A stretch of DNA of 64,000 nt from Tamlana sp. 2_MG-2023 (GCF_030548465.1 NZ_JAUOSF010000010.1:1-64000); one strand, 5' to 3'. Counted from the first letter of the stretch, positions 7,127-18,203 are shown. Notes: a model not told the origin generated them from the sequence alone. Program-made: numbers and translations.

Positions 7127-8896
7127 TTAGTGCTCTACATAATAATCGTAAACTACAACTTCACCGTAGTTGTTAGATTTTCCAGTTTCGCTACCTTCTT
7201 TTTCAGCATTACTCTGTGTGTAGTTACCAATTTTAAAGTAAGCCTCACCGTAATCTCTGTCCATTAGAACAGAGTTGCTTCCGTCTTTCACTAAGTAAGA
7301 TGATGCGTTTCCGTTAGCGTAAGCGTTTTTAAGGTTACCATCTTCACTGTAGTAACAATAGTGTTTACCATCTTTCACTTCAAAAATAACTTCATGAGTA
7401 GTTCCAAGTGAGTAGTTTGTTTTAATAGTTACTTCATCTCTTAACACACCGCCATTAAAGCTTAAAAATAGGTGACTTCCCTCTAGTCTTAATACCATAG
7501 CATCATCAATGCCATCACTTTTATTACCGTGAATTTGAGTGGCTACTAAATGATCTTTTACAATTGGTAAATGTGTGATTGCTTGTTGTACATAAACAAC
7601 ATGTGTTCCAGAAGTCGTCCAGTAGATATCCGATCCACCATCTGCTTCACGTTCTCTAAGTTCTGAACGGATGTAGTCTGAATTAGGTGTTGATCCGTTA
7701 TTACTTCTAATTGGCACACGGAAAACCATACCGTTTTTATCACTGTTCACATAGAAATATTCGTTGTTAGCTTCTCCACATAACGTTTTGTCTTCCACAC
7801 CATCTGGGTAAGTGATTTTCCATTGGTTACAGTTGCTCATTAAATCTGAAGGGATACTTGCGTTTCCAGGTTCTACTTCTCCAGAACCAGAGTCACCACC
7901 TCCAGAACCAGAATCATCACCTCCAGTAGAGAAAACTTGTACCTCTGCTAATGAAAGGGCATTTGTATCTTTTAATTTAATTCTTACTCGAGCACCAGTA
8001 ACACCACCTGTGTTGATTGTAACTGATGGGTTTGGTGAGTCTGTTATAGTTGTTTTGTATGCTAAATCACCGTTGTCTTTATATACAAATACATCAAAAT
8101 TGTTTAAACGTGCTTTACAACAGCTATCTGTACGGTTAAAGATTTTAATGCTTCCGATTGTGTAATCTTGACCTAAACGTACTTGCCACCATGGTTGTGC
8201 TTCACTTGATGTATGGGTAACACTGCCGTTAGACCATGCACCATTTGTGTTTCCATCAACAGCACGACTTGGATTTCCCCCATGGCTTACAGAAGATTGT
8301 TCTGCCGTTTTTCCTAGTGCTAGGTTTTCTGAGGTACTTTCGTCTACATCAACAGGTGTAATGCGTATCCAGTTGATGTTCCAACCACCACCGGTAGCTA
8401 AAAGTTTAAGGGTACTACTTCCTGCAGATAAATCTACTGTTTTAGAAGTGGTAACCCAGGATTGGTACGACCCTGTAGAGGCCTTGTTAACGTTACTTAA
8501 TTTTGTGCCATCTTGGTAGAAGTCAAATTTAGAAGTGTTAGTTTTTGAAGCGACTCTAAATTCAAATTTATAACTTCCAGAAGCTGGTACGTCGATGTCG
8601 TATTCTAAATAGTCTCCGGTGTCTATCCAACCTACGTTTAATCCGCCACCAGAATCGGCAGTATTCTCTGTTTTAATACCACTTTGGCTATCATAAGCTT
8701 CTGCTTGAATGGTTACGGCTGATTTGGATGATAATGTTGATTTGGAATATGCAGATGCGGCGGTTTTTTCGGCTTCTGAAGCTGTTTCGGTTTCTAATAC
8801 TTCTTCACTTGAACAAGCGAAGATGGTAAAAATGAGGGCTGATGTTGCGAGGCTAAAAAATGTTGCCTTGCTAACTTTTGAAAATCTGTTTTTCAT
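7127..8896 (-). CDS. PL7 alginate lyase, multimodular surface lipoprotein
   Basis: The 589-aa enzyme has a lipoprotein signal with Cys28 (TIFAC) followed by SSEE, an acidic start that favours surface export in Bacteroidota. Residues of about 61-182 form a CBM6-type module (IQAEAY ... GDYLEYDIDVP ... WNINWIRI). Residues of about 190-326 form an F5/8-C or fucolectin-like module (AVDGN, PWWQVRLG, RTDSCC). A Gly/Ser/Asp linker follows, then the PL7 catalytic jelly-roll (about 346-589) with the three family motifs RSELRE, QIHG and YFKIGNYTQ. It depolymerises alginate by beta-elimination. It stands alone, with no SusC/SusD nearby. The promoter has three tandem operators. Confidence 0.92.
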   Translation of the reverse strand: MKNRFSKVSKATFFSLATSALIFTIFACSSEEVLETETASEAEKTAASAYSKSTLSSKSAVTIQAEAYDSQSGIKTENTADSGGGLNVGWIDTGDYLEYDIDVPASGSYKFEFRVASKTNTSKFDFYQDGTKLSNVNKASTGSYQSWVTTSKTVDLSAGSSTLKLLATGGGWNINWIRITPVDVDESTSENLALGKTAEQSSVSHGGNPSRAVDGNTNGAWSNGSVTHTSSEAQPWWQVRLGQDYTIGSIKIFNRTDSCCKARLNNFDVFVYKDNGDLAYKTTITDSPNPSVTINTGGVTGARVRIKLKDTNALSLAEVQVFSTGGDDSGSGGGDSGSGEVEPGNASIPSDLMSNCNQWKITYPDGVEDKTLCGEANNEYFYVNSDKNGMVFRVPIRSNNGSTPNSDYIRSELREREADGGSDIYWTTSGTHVVYVQQAITHLPIVKDHLVATQIHGNKSDGIDDAMVLRLEGSHLFLSFNGGVLRDEVTIKTNYSLGTTHEVIFEVKDGKHYCYYSEDGNLKNAYANGNASSYLVKDGSNSVLMDRDYGEAYFKIGNYTQSNAEKEGSETGKSNNYGEVVVYDYYVEH

Positions 8897-8940
8897 TGTT
8901 AATTAATTTAAATTAGTTTAGTAATAGATTAATATTTAAC

Positions 8941-9005
8941 TGGTTAACTAAAGTGGTAAACCAATATGGTTTGCCAAATGTATACGAAAAAAGAGAAATT
9001 CCAAA
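8941..9005 (-). promoter_or_regulatory. Alginate lyase promoter with three tandem GntR/FadR-like operators
   Basis: On the minus strand a -33 TTTG (9002-9005) and a -7 TACATTTG (8975-8982) are 19 bp apart, a full-consensus Bacteroidota promoter. Three 10-bp palindromes follow at exact 13-bp steps: TGGTTAACTA (8941-8950), TGGTAAACCA (8954-8963) and TGGTTTGCCA (8967-8976). The last overlaps the -7 box by two bases, and the others fall at about +13 and +26, a layout suited to repression. The rest of 8897-9182 is AT-rich with nothing else recognised. Confidence 0.7.
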
Positions 9006-9182
9006 TTTTAGCAGTATAATTTTATTATAATGGCAATAAAAGTGTTAAAAAATTACCGTTTGTCGGGTTTTTTAGATTATTTCAATCGATTTAGTTGATA
9101 TTTAGGTGTTTAAGGTGTTGTGTTTAATAAGAATTATGTGGTTCATTTTTATTTATAATAAGATAATCTTAGAATTAAGCAC

Positions 9183-9217
9183 AAAAAAAAGCGAACTGAA
9201 GAGTTCGCTTTTTTTTT
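9183..9217. terminator. Terminator after gltD
   Basis: GCGAACT-GAAG-AGTTCGC is flanked by eight A on the left and nine T on the right. It serves gltD on the minus strand and could act on both strands. Confidence 0.9.
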
Positions 9218-9235
9218 ACACTAAATTAAAATTTA

Positions 9236-10699
9236 CTACATAGCAACTAAATCGCCAGTCATATCTTTTGATGGTAAGTTTGATTTACCCATCAAATAAA
9301 TATCAACTTGTCTAGCAGCTTCTCTACCTTCAGAAATCGCCCAAACAATTAATGATTGTCCGCGGCGCATATCTCCAGCAGTGAATATATGAGGTACATT
9401 TGTTTGATATTTTCCGTATTCAGCTTTATAGTTAGATCGGGCATCCTTTTGAATACCTAATTTATCAGCTAAAGTGCTTTCAGGACCTGTAAAACCAAGT
9501 GCTAATAAAGCTAAGTCACAAGGCCAAGTTTTTTCTGTTCCAGCAATTTCAATTAATTGCGGACGCTCACCTGGTACCATTTTCCATTCTACATTTACAG
9601 TTTTTAAAGCCGTTAATTTTCCGTTTTCATCTTTGATGAATTCTTTGGTGTTAATTAACCAGTTTCTTTCAACACCTTCTTGGTGAGAAGATGATGTTTT
9701 TAACTGTAATGGCCAGAAAGGCCAAGGTGTAGATGGTGAACGGTGTCCTGGAGGTTTCGGCATGATTTCAAAATTCACCACCGATTTGGCTCCTTGACGG
9801 TTAGAGGTTCCAACGCAGTCAGATCCTGTATCTCCACCACCAATAACAATAACATTTTTATCTGTAGCTAATACTTGATCTTCAATTGTTTGACCAAATA
9901 CTACTTTAGTTTGTTGTGTTAAGAAATCCATAGCTTGAACCACACCATCGGCATCTGCTCCAGGCGTTGGTAAACTTCTTCTTTCAGTTGCTCCACCACA
10001 AAGCACTACAGAATCGAATGCTTTTAAATCTTTAACATCATAATTAACACCAACGTTTACGTTTGTCTTAAAGGTGATGCCTTCAGCTTCTAAAATAGCC
10101 ACACGACGGTCGATAATCCCTTTTTCCATTTTGAAATTAGGAATTCCGTAGCGTAATAATCCACCGATAGCGTCATCACGTTCAAAAACAGTTACCGTAT
10201 GTCCTGCTCTATTTAATTGTTGAGCAGCAGCAAGACCAGCAGGGCCAGAACCAACAATGGCTATGGTTTTTCCTGTTCTAGTTTTAGGAGGTTGAGGTTT
10301 AATCCAGCCTTCTTTAAAAGCGCGTTCAACGATGTGTTTTTCAATATCTTCAATAGCGACAGGGTCTTCAATAATACCTAATACACATGATTTTTCGCAT
10401 GGTGCAGGACATAATCTTCCTGTAAATTCAGGGAAGTTATTGGTAGAATGCAGTAACCAAGAGGCTTTTTGCCATTCACCTTGATGTACCATATGATTGA
10501 AATCTGGAATTAAGTTTCCTAGAGGGCAACCACTGTGACAAAAAGGAATACCACAATCCATACAACGGGATCCTTGTCTTTCTTCTTCTGCTTTACTTAA
10601 TGGTAAAGTGAATTCGTTATAATTTTTTACACGATCCTTAACCGGTTCGTATGCTTCATCTTGTCTTTCAAATTCTTTAAATCCAGTTACTTTTCCCAT
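9236..10699 (-). CDS. gltD: Glutamate synthase (NADPH) small subunit
   Basis: The 487-aa protein supplies electrons from NAD(P)H to GltB. The N-terminal cysteine clusters CMDCGIPFCHSGCPLGN and CPAPCEKSCVLG hold [4Fe-4S] centres. The FAD site GSGPAGLAAAQ is at about 151 and a second dinucleotide site GGGDTGSDC at about 289. The C-terminal FTAGDMRRGQSLIVWAI is the usual FAD-contact motif. It follows gltB by 4 bp, so the two are one operon, ending at the terminator at 9183-9217. Confidence 0.95.
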   Translation of the reverse strand: MGKVTGFKEFERQDEAYEPVKDRVKNYNEFTLPLSKAEEERQGSRCMDCGIPFCHSGCPLGNLIPDFNHMVHQGEWQKASWLLHSTNNFPEFTGRLCPAPCEKSCVLGIIEDPVAIEDIEKHIVERAFKEGWIKPQPPKTRTGKTIAIVGSGPAGLAAAQQLNRAGHTVTVFERDDAIGGLLRYGIPNFKMEKGIIDRRVAILEAEGITFKTNVNVGVNYDVKDLKAFDSVVLCGGATERRSLPTPGADADGVVQAMDFLTQQTKVVFGQTIEDQVLATDKNVIVIGGGDTGSDCVGTSNRQGAKSVVNFEIMPKPPGHRSPSTPWPFWPLQLKTSSSHQEGVERNWLINTKEFIKDENGKLTALKTVNVEWKMVPGERPQLIEIAGTEKTWPCDLALLALGFTGPESTLADKLGIQKDARSNYKAEYGKYQTNVPHIFTAGDMRRGQSLIVWAISEGREAARQVDIYLMGKSNLPSKDMTGDLVAM

Positions 10700-10703
10700 G
10701 ACA

Positions 10704-13700
10704 CTATGCTATTGTTAATTCTTCTACCATTGGTTCTTCAGTCTCTAAACGTTTTAGGGCACGTTTGTATTCTATTGGCATCACTTTTACAAAGTTTGTT
10801 AAGCTCGTTTCCCAGTTTTCCAATAATTCTTTACCTCTATTACTATCTGTATAAAGCACGTGCTTTTCTATAGCTTGTTTTAATTCTGTTTCATCTTCTG
10901 ATGTGATGTCTTCAAATTCTATAGTTTCTGTGTTACATAAACCATTTATGAATTTGTTTTCAGGATCGTAAACATAAGCGATACCACCACTCATACCTGC
11001 AGCAAAGTTTCTACCAGTTGACCCTAATACAATCACACGACCACCAGTCATATACTCACAACCGTGATCTCCAACACCTTCTACAACTGTTGTTGCTCCA
11101 GAGTTACGAACCGCAAAACGTTCTCCTGCGATACCGTTTATATAAGCTTCACCTTCAACAGCACCGAATAGACAAACGTTACCAACGATGATATTGTTTT
11201 CAGCGATAAAGTCTGCTTTTGCAGGTTTCTTGATGATTAATTTAGCTCCAGATAACCCTTTACCTAAATAATCATTGGTGTTACCTTCAACAGTAAATGT
11301 TAAACCATGAGCTCCAAATGCACCGAAACTTTGTCCGGCAGAACCTGTAAAGTTGATGTTTAAGGTGTCTTCAGGTAAACCTAAATGGCCGTAAATTTTA
11401 GAAATCTCGTTACTTACAATAGCTCCAACGGTACGGTTAATGTTGTTTATTGGATATGATAAGTTTGTTTTTTCTTTTCTGTATAAAGCTCTGTGCGAAT
11501 CTTTTAATATGGTAAAATCAATAACTTTTTCTAAGTTGTGATCTTGTGTTTCTGTGTTTCTTACAGTAAGTTCTCTATATGAACTTGGTCTGTGTAGGAT
11601 GCTAGATAAATCTAAACCTTTAGCTTTATAATGTTTAATGGCTTTGTTGGCATTAATTTTATGCGTTTGACCAACCATTTCTGCTAAAGTTCTAAATCCT
11701 AATTGCGCCATAATCGCTCTTAATTCTTCAGCAATATAGAAGAAGAAGTTAATCACGTGTTCTGGTGTTCCTTTGAAGTTTTTACGTAACTCTTTATCTT
11801 GAGTTGCGATTCCAACAGGACAAGTATTTAAGTGACACTTACGCATCATGATACATCCAGAAGCTACTAATGGAGCTGTTGCAAATCCGAATTCTTCAGC
11901 ACCTAATAAAGCAGCGATAGCAACATCACGACCTGTTTTTAATTGGCCGTCACATTCTACAACAATACGGCTTCTTAAGTTGTTAAGTACTAAAGTTTGT
12001 TGTGCTTCAGATAAACCAAGTTCCCAAGGTAAACCAGCATGTTTTAAAGAGGTAAGTGGCGACGCCCCTGTTCCTCCATCGTATCCTGAGATAAGAACAA
12101 CATCTGCTTTTGCTTTGGCAACACCAGCAGCAATAGTTCCTACACCAACTTCAGATACTAATTTTACATTAACTCGTGCCTCACGATTGGCATTCTTTAA
12201 ATCGAAAATTAATTGTGCTAAATCTTCAATAGAATAAATGTCATGATGCGGAGGTGGTGAAATTAACCCTACGAAAGGTGTTGAATTTCTAGCTGAAGCA
12301 ATCCATGGCAATACTTTCTCACCAGGTAATTGTCCGCCCTCACCAGGTTTAGCACCTTGAGCCATTTTAATTTGAATTTCCTTCGCATTAGATAAGTAAT
12401 GAGAAGTTACTCCAAAACGCCCAGAGGCTACTTGTTTGATAGCAGAGTTTCTACTATCACCATTCATATCTTTTTGGAAACGTTTTCTGTCTTCTCCACC
12501 TTCACCAGAATTGGATTTACCTCCAATACGGTTCATGGCGATCGCTAAATTTTCGTGTGCTTCACGAGAAATAGATCCGTAAGACATCGCTCCTGTTTTG
12601 AAACGTTTTACGATTTCTGTCCATGGTTCTACTTCCTCTAAAGGAATTGGATCTAAATTATCAAACTCAAATAAACCACGAATGGTCATTAAGTTTTCCG
12701 ATTGTTCGTTTATGGCTTTTGAATAAACATCGTAACTCGCTTGATCACTTAATCTAACCGCTTGTTGCAGTTTAGCAACCGTTGTTGGGTTGAATAAGTG
12801 GCGCTCACCGTTACGTCTCCAACGGTAATCCCCTCCAATGTTTAAACCTAGGTTTTTATCAACCTTATTGTCTGGGTAAGCTTGTTTATAACGCTCGTTT
12901 ATTTCTTTTTCTATTTCGTATAATCCGATACCTTCAACTCTTGAAGCGGTGTATGGGAAGTATTTTTCAACAAATTGCGAGTTGAAACCAACGATTTCGA
13001 AAATTTGAGAACCTCTATATGAGTGTAAAGTCGAGATTCCAATTTTATTCATAATTTTAAGAATACCAGTTCCAATGGCTTTGTTGAAATTATCAACGGC
13101 TTTTTGCTCGTCCATACCTTCAATGAAACCTTCTTTTACTTGCATTCTAATAATTTCATTCACCATGTATGGGTTAATGGCACTGGCGCCATAACCAAAT
13201 AAAGTAGCAAAATGATGTGGTTCACGAGGTTCTGCAGATTCGATAATGATATCGAAATTAGAACGCTTACGTAAACGGTTTAATTGGTGATTTACATAAG
13301 AACAGGCCAATAAACAAGGTATTGGAGCAAATTCTTGGTTCACACCTCTATCAGAAAGAATAATAATATTCGTTTTTCTAGCTAAGGCTTTTTCAATTTG
13401 TACAACAATATCCTCTAAAGCATCTTCCAGTCCGTTAAGACCTTTGTTTTTCGGATATAATATTTGAATCGTTTCAGCTTTAAAGGCTTCAATTGAAATG
13501 CTTCTAATTTTCTCTAAATCTGCATTAGAAATTACAGGATTTTGAATACGAAGCTTTCTACATTGTCTTTCAGTAATGCTGAAAATGTTTCTGTCTTTAC
13601 CTAAATTCAAACTAATATCGGTAACAATTTCTTCACGAATACCATCTAAAGGTGGATTGGTAACCTGAGCGAATAATTGTTTGAAGTAGTTTGAAATTAA

Positions 13701-15218
13701 TTGTGGTCTATCTGATAGTACAGCCAAAGGCGTATCAATACCCATAGATCCTAAAGCTTCCTTACCGGCAATAGCCATTGGCGTGATAACTTCTTGAATA
13801 TCTTCGAACGTATAGTTAAATAAACGTTGTCTAGTTTTGATATCAATAGTTTCAATTGGGCAAGTTTCGCTAGTATAAGGAACGTCTTTTAAGTGTAATC
13901 TTGTTTTGTCTAACCATTCTTTATATGGTCTTTCAGAAACAATTTTGCTTTTAATTTCTTCATCGCCTATAATGCGACCTTCATTCATATCAACCAAGAA
14001 CATTTTTCCTGGCTCTAATCTTCCGTGTTCTTTAACGTCTTCTGGAGCAACTTCAACCACGCCAATTTCAGATGACATGATTAGTTTTCCACTTTTAGTT
14101 ACGGTATATCTTGATGGTCTTAAACCATTTCTATCTAATAAAGCACCAACATAATCACCGTCTGTAAAAGGTACAGAGGCAGGGCCATCCCAAGGCTCCA
14201 TGATACAAGCATTATATTCGTAAAATGCTTTACGTTCGTCAGACATGGTTTTGTGTTTTTCCCATGCTTCAGGAATCATCATCATCATGATTTCTGGTAA
14301 AGAACGTCCGGTATGTGTTAATAATTCCACAACCATATCCATAGAAGCCGAATCTGACTTTCCTGGAAGGATAATTGGGAATAATTTGTCTATTTGTGGT
14401 CCGAAAACATCAGATTTCATGATTTCTTCACGAACACGCATACGACTTACGTTTCCACGTAAGGTATTAATTTCTCCATTCTGACACATAAAACGGAAAG
14501 GCTGAGCCAATTCCCAAGTAGGCATCGTGTTTGTAGAGAAACGTTGGTGTACTAAAGCCAAACGTGTTACTAAGTCAATTTGCTGTAAATCGGTATAATA
14601 AGGGCCAATATCTTCAGGCATAATAATACCTTTATAGATAATGGTTGTATTAGATAAACTAGGTACGTAGAAATAAGCACTTTCAGAGATTTTAGATTCT
14701 CTAATTTTGTGCTCTGTTATTTTTCTTGCAGCATATAGTTTTGCTTTGAAATCTGCTTCAGAAATCTCATCAGATTTACCAATAAAAAGTTGCTCGATAT
14801 TTGGTTCTGATGCTAATGCAATCTCACCTAATTGTGAAGAATCAACTGGAACTTTTCTCCAGCCTAAAACAACGAGTCCTTGCGTATTTACTTCTTTTTC
14901 GAAAGTTGTTTTACAAAATTGGTATTGGTTGGTTACTTTAGGTAAGAATACCATTCCAACCGCATATTCACGTTGTTCTGGGATAGTAAAATCACAAACG
15001 CGTGTAAAATAATCATGAGGAATATCTATTAATAATCCTGCACCATCACCAGTTTTCCCATCGGCACTAACACCTCCACGGTGTTCCAATTTCACGAGTA
15101 TTTCTAAGGCGTCATGAATGATTTGATTTGTCTTCTCTCCTTTAAGATTACAAATGAAACCGGCGCCACAGTTTTCATGTTCAAATTCTGGCAAATAAAG
15201 TCCTTGTTTCTTCAGCAT
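10704..15218 (-). CDS. gltB: Glutamate synthase large subunit
   Basis: This is the GOGAT alpha subunit: glutamine + 2-oxoglutarate to two glutamates. The start chosen is the ATG at 15218 ([21 protein letters not shown]); an in-frame TTG three codons earlier is less likely. Cys17 becomes the N-terminal nucleophile of the class-II amidotransferase domain after propeptide removal. The FMN barrel carries [20 protein letters not shown] and [14 protein letters not shown]; the [3Fe-4S] ligands are in [15 protein letters not shown]; the C-terminal GXGXG beta-helix is complete. The product is about 1,504 aa, the normal size. It is divergent from the porin-amt locus. Confidence 0.95.
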   Translation of the reverse strand: MLKKQGLYLPEFEHENCGAGFICNLKGEKTNQIIHDALEILVKLEHRGGVSADGKTGDGAGLLIDIPHDYFTRVCDFTIPEQREYAVGMVFLPKVTNQYQFCKTTFEKEVNTQGLVVLGWRKVPVDSSQLGEIALASEPNIEQLFIGKSDEISEADFKAKLYAARKITEHKIRESKISESAYFYVPSLSNTTIIYKGIIMPEDIGPYYTDLQQIDLVTRLALVHQRFSTNTMPTWELAQPFRFMCQNGEINTLRGNVSRMRVREEIMKSDVFGPQIDKLFPIILPGKSDSASMDMVVELLTHTGRSLPEIMMMMIPEAWEKHKTMSDERKAFYEYNACIMEPWDGPASVPFTDGDYVGALLDRNGLRPSRYTVTKSGKLIMSSEIGVVEVAPEDVKEHGRLEPGKMFLVDMNEGRIIGDEEIKSKIVSERPYKEWLDKTRLHLKDVPYTSETCPIETIDIKTRQRLFNYTFEDIQEVITPMAIAGKEALGSMGIDTPLAVLSDRPQLISNYFKQLFAQVTNPPLDGIREEIVTDISLNLGKDRNIFSITERQCRKLRIQNPVISNADLEKIRSISIEAFKAETIQILYPKNKGLNGLEDALEDIVVQIEKALARKTNIIILSDRGVNQEFAPIPCLLACSYVNHQLNRLRKRSNFDIIIESAEPREPHHFATLFGYGASAINPYMVNEIIRMQVKEGFIEGMDEQKAVDNFNKAIGTGILKIMNKIGISTLHSYRGSQIFEIVGFNSQFVEKYFPYTASRVEGIGLYEIEKEINERYKQAYPDNKVDKNLGLNIGGDYRWRRNGERHLFNPTTVAKLQQAVRLSDQASYDVYSKAINEQSENLMTIRGLFEFDNLDPIPLEEVEPWTEIVKRFKTGAMSYGSISREAHENLAIAMNRIGGKSNSGEGGEDRKRFQKDMNGDSRNSAIKQVASGRFGVTSHYLSNAKEIQIKMAQGAKPGEGGQLPGEKVLPWIASARNSTPFVGLISPPPHHDIYSIEDLAQLIFDLKNANREARVNVKLVSEVGVGTIAAGVAKAKADVVLISGYDGGTGASPLTSLKHAGLPWELGLSEAQQTLVLNNLRSRIVVECDGQLKTGRDVAIAALLGAEEFGFATAPLVASGCIMMRKCHLNTCPVGIATQDKELRKNFKGTPEHVINFFFYIAEELRAIMAQLGFRTLAEMVGQTHKINANKAIKHYKAKGLDLSSILHRPSSYRELTVRNTETQDHNLEKVIDFTILKDSHRALYRKEKTNLSYPINNINRTVGAIVSNEISKIYGHLGLPEDTLNINFTGSAGQSFGAFGAHGLTFTVEGNTNDYLGKGLSGAKLIIKKPAKADFIAENNIIVGNVCLFGAVEGEAYINGIAGERFAVRNSGATTVVEGVGDHGCEYMTGGRVIVLGSTGRNFAAGMSGGIAYVYDPENKFINGLCNTETIEFEDITSEDETELKQAIEKHVLYTDSNRGKELLENWETSLTNFVKVMPIEYKRALKRLETEEPMVEELTIA

Positions 15219-15531
15219 AATCAACAATAATTGGTTTTAAAAACTTGAGTTGAAATGTAAAGATATGGAGTCCCTTTAGAATAACAATAGGCTAGAATTC
15301 ATTATTTCGGTTTTAGGAGTTAACTTAATATTATTATAATGATATGTCAATATTAATGAGCTTTTTTAATAAATATTCAAATAGAAAAAGTGGTCTATTT
15401 ATATAGATATCTAAATTAATGCAAACTTTTAATTTAAATATTAAAGTAATGTTATGAAAACAATGAAAATACTGACAATAATTCAAATGTTAAAAATGTT
15501 AAAAAATCAAAAATGTAAAAATTATCAAGAA

Positions 15532-15628
15532 TACCCTTAAAAAAATAGGGGTAAAAATATAAAATCAATAAAAGTGAATCAAATACCCCTATTTTTTATG
15601 GGGGTTAAATGTTTTTGACATAAGTTTG
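15532..15628 (+). promoter_or_regulatory. Two 22-bp palindromes and -7 box upstream of the porin-amt locus
   Basis: Site A (15532-15553) has arms TACCCTTA and ATAGGGGTA. Site B (15584-15605) has arms TACCCCTA and ATGGGGGT. Both are 22 bp and their centres are 52 bp apart, about five helical turns. A perfect -7 box TAAGTTTG lies at 15621-15628 with no -33 TTTG, and site B is centred near -37, so an activator is plausible. The rest of the 15219-15726 gap is AT-rich; no strong gltB promoter was recognised. Confidence 0.55.
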
Positions 15629-15726
15629 ACTCATTCTTAAGCGATAAAGATCTAAGTTCATCAACCAAAACTTTAAAAACTAAATCTTAGGTCTTAAATA
15701 TTAACAACTTAAAAATGATAACAATT

Positions 15727-16725
15727 ATGAAAAAATTATTGACACTATCAGCATTATTACTAGCCACTGTAGTTTTTGCGCAAGACGAACCAAAAAAATT
15801 ATCGATTAGTGGATCTGTTGATACTTACTACCAAACTTATTTAACTGCTCCTGATAATGAAGGACAGTCTTTTGGAACTGCTTTCGCTGGAAAATCAGGA
15901 TTTGCTTTAGGTATGGGTAACGTTATTTTGGCCTATGAAGGTGAAAAAACCGGTGCTGTACTTGATTTAGTTGTTGGGCCAAGAGGTGCGGGTGCTACTT
16001 TTAGCAATGATATTGTTGACGGAATTGTAAATCAAGCTTATGTTTACTGGAACGTTTCTGAGAAGACAACCTTAACTATGGGGCGATTTAATACTTTCTT
16101 AGGTTATGAGGTTATTGCTCCGGCAGCAAACTTTAACTACAGTACTTCGTATTTATTTTCTAGTGGACCTTTTTCTCATATGGGTATAAAAGCTGATTTT
16201 GCTTTATCTGATGACTTTAGTTTAATGTTAGCAGTTACTAACCCGTGGGATACTAATGATATTTCTTTTAGTGGTGAGTATGCACTTGGAGCTCAATTAG
16301 GTTTCTATGGTCAGTTTCTTAATTTATACTATGATGGTGATGCCGTTGATGGTTTAGGATTTGAAATTGATTATACAGGTGGTTTTGATTTATCTGATGC
16401 TTTTTTCTTAGGAATTAACGCTGCTTACAATGATAATGATGGTTCTGGTTTTTACGGAGCTGCTTTATATCCACAATTCACAACATCTGATTCTTTTGCA
16501 GTTGGATTAAGAGGTGAATATTACGGTTTACACGGAGATGCTAATCCAGATGAAGAAAGTGTTTTAGGGGTTACTCTAACTGGAAGCTATTCAATCGAGA
16601 ACTTAATTCTTAAGCCAGAGGTAAGATTAGATTCATGGAATGATAGTATGCCATACATTGATAATGATGGTGCTGCTTCTAAGAGCTTAGCTGCTTTTAC
16701 TTTAGCTGCTATCTACTCTTTCTAA
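15727..16725 (+). CDS. Putative outer-membrane porin linked to ammonium uptake
   Basis: The likely start is the ATG at 15727 (MKKLLTLSALLLATVVFAQ, a clear signal peptide cut before DEPKK); an ATG 12 bp earlier is possible. The mature part of about 310 residues is rich in alternating aromatic and Gly residues and ends in AIYSF, an aromatic C-terminus typical of beta-barrel proteins. It probably forms an outer-membrane barrel. Its position before amt and P-II suggests a role in passage of ammonium or small N-compounds, but this is inference from context. Under the palindromes at 15532-15605. Confidence 0.75.
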   Translation: MKKLLTLSALLLATVVFAQDEPKKLSISGSVDTYYQTYLTAPDNEGQSFGTAFAGKSGFALGMGNVILAYEGEKTGAVLDLVVGPRGAGATFSNDIVDGIVNQAYVYWNVSEKTTLTMGRFNTFLGYEVIAPAANFNYSTSYLFSSGPFSHMGIKADFALSDDFSLMLAVTNPWDTNDISFSGEYALGAQLGFYGQFLNLYYDGDAVDGLGFEIDYTGGFDLSDAFFLGINAAYNDNDGSGFYGAALYPQFTTSDSFAVGLRGEYYGLHGDANPDEESVLGVTLTGSYSIENLILKPEVRLDSWNDSMPYIDNDGAASKSLAAFTLAAIYSF

Positions 16726-16748
16726 AAGAAGACTCTTCTACAATATAT

Positions 16749-16804
16749 AAGGAGAGTAAATTAAAGAAACAACCAACTTTATTATTCTCCTTTTAATTAA
16801 TTAA
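16749..16804 (+). terminator. Possible attenuating hairpin between porin and amt
   Basis: AAGGAGA pairs with TCTCCTT over an AT-rich loop and is followed by a short T-run. It is weak; partial termination between the two genes is possible. Confidence 0.35.
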
Positions 16805-16825
16805 CTAACCAAAAATATCTTTATT

Positions 16826-18112
16826 ATGTCAATATTAAATTTGCCTATATTAATACAAGATGTCGCAGCTACAAAAGCAGATATTGATGCTATTGTTGGA
16901 GACATGGGGATGTTATGGATGCTTATATCAGGTATCTTAGTATTCTTAATGCAAGCAGGATTTACATTAGTAGAGTCGGGAATGACACGTGCTAAGAATG
17001 TTGTAAATATTGCAATGAAAAATGTTTTAGATATCGCTGTTGGATCTATTGTTTTCTGGTTCATTGGGTATTCTTTAATGTATGGATCTACCAACGGGTG
17101 GATTGGTTGGAGTGGTTTTATGTATAACCAAGGGCCAGCAGATTTATTCTTTCAAACCGTATTTTGTGCGACTACAGCAACTATTGTTTCTGGTGCTATT
17201 GCAGGTAGAACAAAATATACCACTTACATCCTATTCTCTTTAGTTATGACTGCGGTTATCTATCCAATTTCTGGTGGATGGCAATGGAACGGTGATGGAT
17301 GGTTAGCTCAAATGGGCTTCATCGATTTCGCTGGATCTTCAATTGTTCATGCTGTTGGTGGATGGGCAGCCTTAGTTGGTGCTGCTTTAGTAGGACCAAG
17401 AATTGGAAAATACATCAATGGAAATGCAGTAACCATTCCAGGACACAACAAATTATTAGCAACTTTAGGTGTTTTCATCTTATGGTTCGGGTGGTTTGGA
17501 TTTAATGGTGGTTCTCAATTAGCTTGGGGTGGTGATGATGCTGTAGGTGCTTCTATGGTAGTATTGGTAACAAACCTTGCTGCTTCGGCAGGTGCGGTTG
17601 GTGCGCTTTTCTTATCATGGTTTAAATATAAAAAACCAAATTTAGATATGACGTTAAACGGTGCTTTAGCTGGTCTTGTGAGTATTACTGCTGGTTGTGG
17701 AAACATGACTGAAGGTGGTGCTTTGATTGCTGGTTTTATTGGTGGTATAATCGTTGTATTCTCAATGGAGTTTATCGAACAAAAATTAAAGATTGATGAT
17801 GCTGTAGGCGCTGCTTCTGTTCACGGTGTATGTGGTGCATGGGGTACTTTAGTAATTGGTCTTTGGGGTGTAGACGGTGATACAGCTATTGGTTTATTCA
17901 ATGGTGGTGGATCTGCACAATTTGTAACACAATTAATAGGAACATTGTCTTATGCTGTATGGGCTCTGGTTACATCGTTCATTTTCTTCTTCATTCTTAA
18001 GAAAACATTAGGGTTAAGAGTGACTGAAAAAGAAGAGGTAGAAGGATTAGATCTTTCAGAACATGGTACTTTAGCTTATCCAGGTAAGAGACAAAGAGAA
18101 ATAGAAGATTAA
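16826..18112 (+). CDS. amt: Ammonium transporter (first copy)
   Basis: The 428-aa inner-membrane channel has eleven predicted helices and both pore histidines, in VHAVGGWAALVGA and VHGVCGAWGTL. Other family motifs are FVxxAGFTLVESG, FGWFGFNGGS and a cytosolic C-tail EKEEVEGLDLSEHG, which is the P-II-contact region. It has a longer periplasmic N-terminus than E. coli AmtB without a clear cleavable signal. It lies 100 bp after the porin and before P-II, as in glnK-amtB pairs. Confidence 0.95.
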   Translation: MSILNLPILIQDVAATKADIDAIVGDMGMLWMLISGILVFLMQAGFTLVESGMTRAKNVVNIAMKNVLDIAVGSIVFWFIGYSLMYGSTNGWIGWSGFMYNQGPADLFFQTVFCATTATIVSGAIAGRTKYTTYILFSLVMTAVIYPISGGWQWNGDGWLAQMGFIDFAGSSIVHAVGGWAALVGAALVGPRIGKYINGNAVTIPGHNKLLATLGVFILWFGWFGFNGGSQLAWGGDDAVGASMVVLVTNLAASAGAVGALFLSWFKYKKPNLDMTLNGALAGLVSITAGCGNMTEGGALIAGFIGGIIVVFSMEFIEQKLKIDDAVGAASVHGVCGAWGTLVIGLWGVDGDTAIGLFNGGGSAQFVTQLIGTLSYAVWALVTSFIFFFILKKTLGLRVTEKEEVEGLDLSEHGTLAYPGKRQREIED

Positions 18113-18203
18113 GTTCTTCAGAATTAAATAACATGTAGATTTTTAATTAAAAAATTTAATGTTTAAAAGGTTAAGTAATTAAGTTTAAGTTTATGAAAAG
18201 GAT

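Noticed and set aside
7007-7267. 86-aa plus-strand ORF over the alginate lyase 3' end
   Set aside because: It crosses the bidirectional terminator and the antisense coding strand of the lyase, and has no recognisable protein features.
11848-12237. 129-aa ORF antisense to gltB
   Set aside because: Pure shadow of a long well-conserved gene.
15584-15640. Sigma-54 promoter before the porin
   Set aside because: No GG-N10-GC pair fits; the perfect TAAGTTTG -7 box explains initiation.
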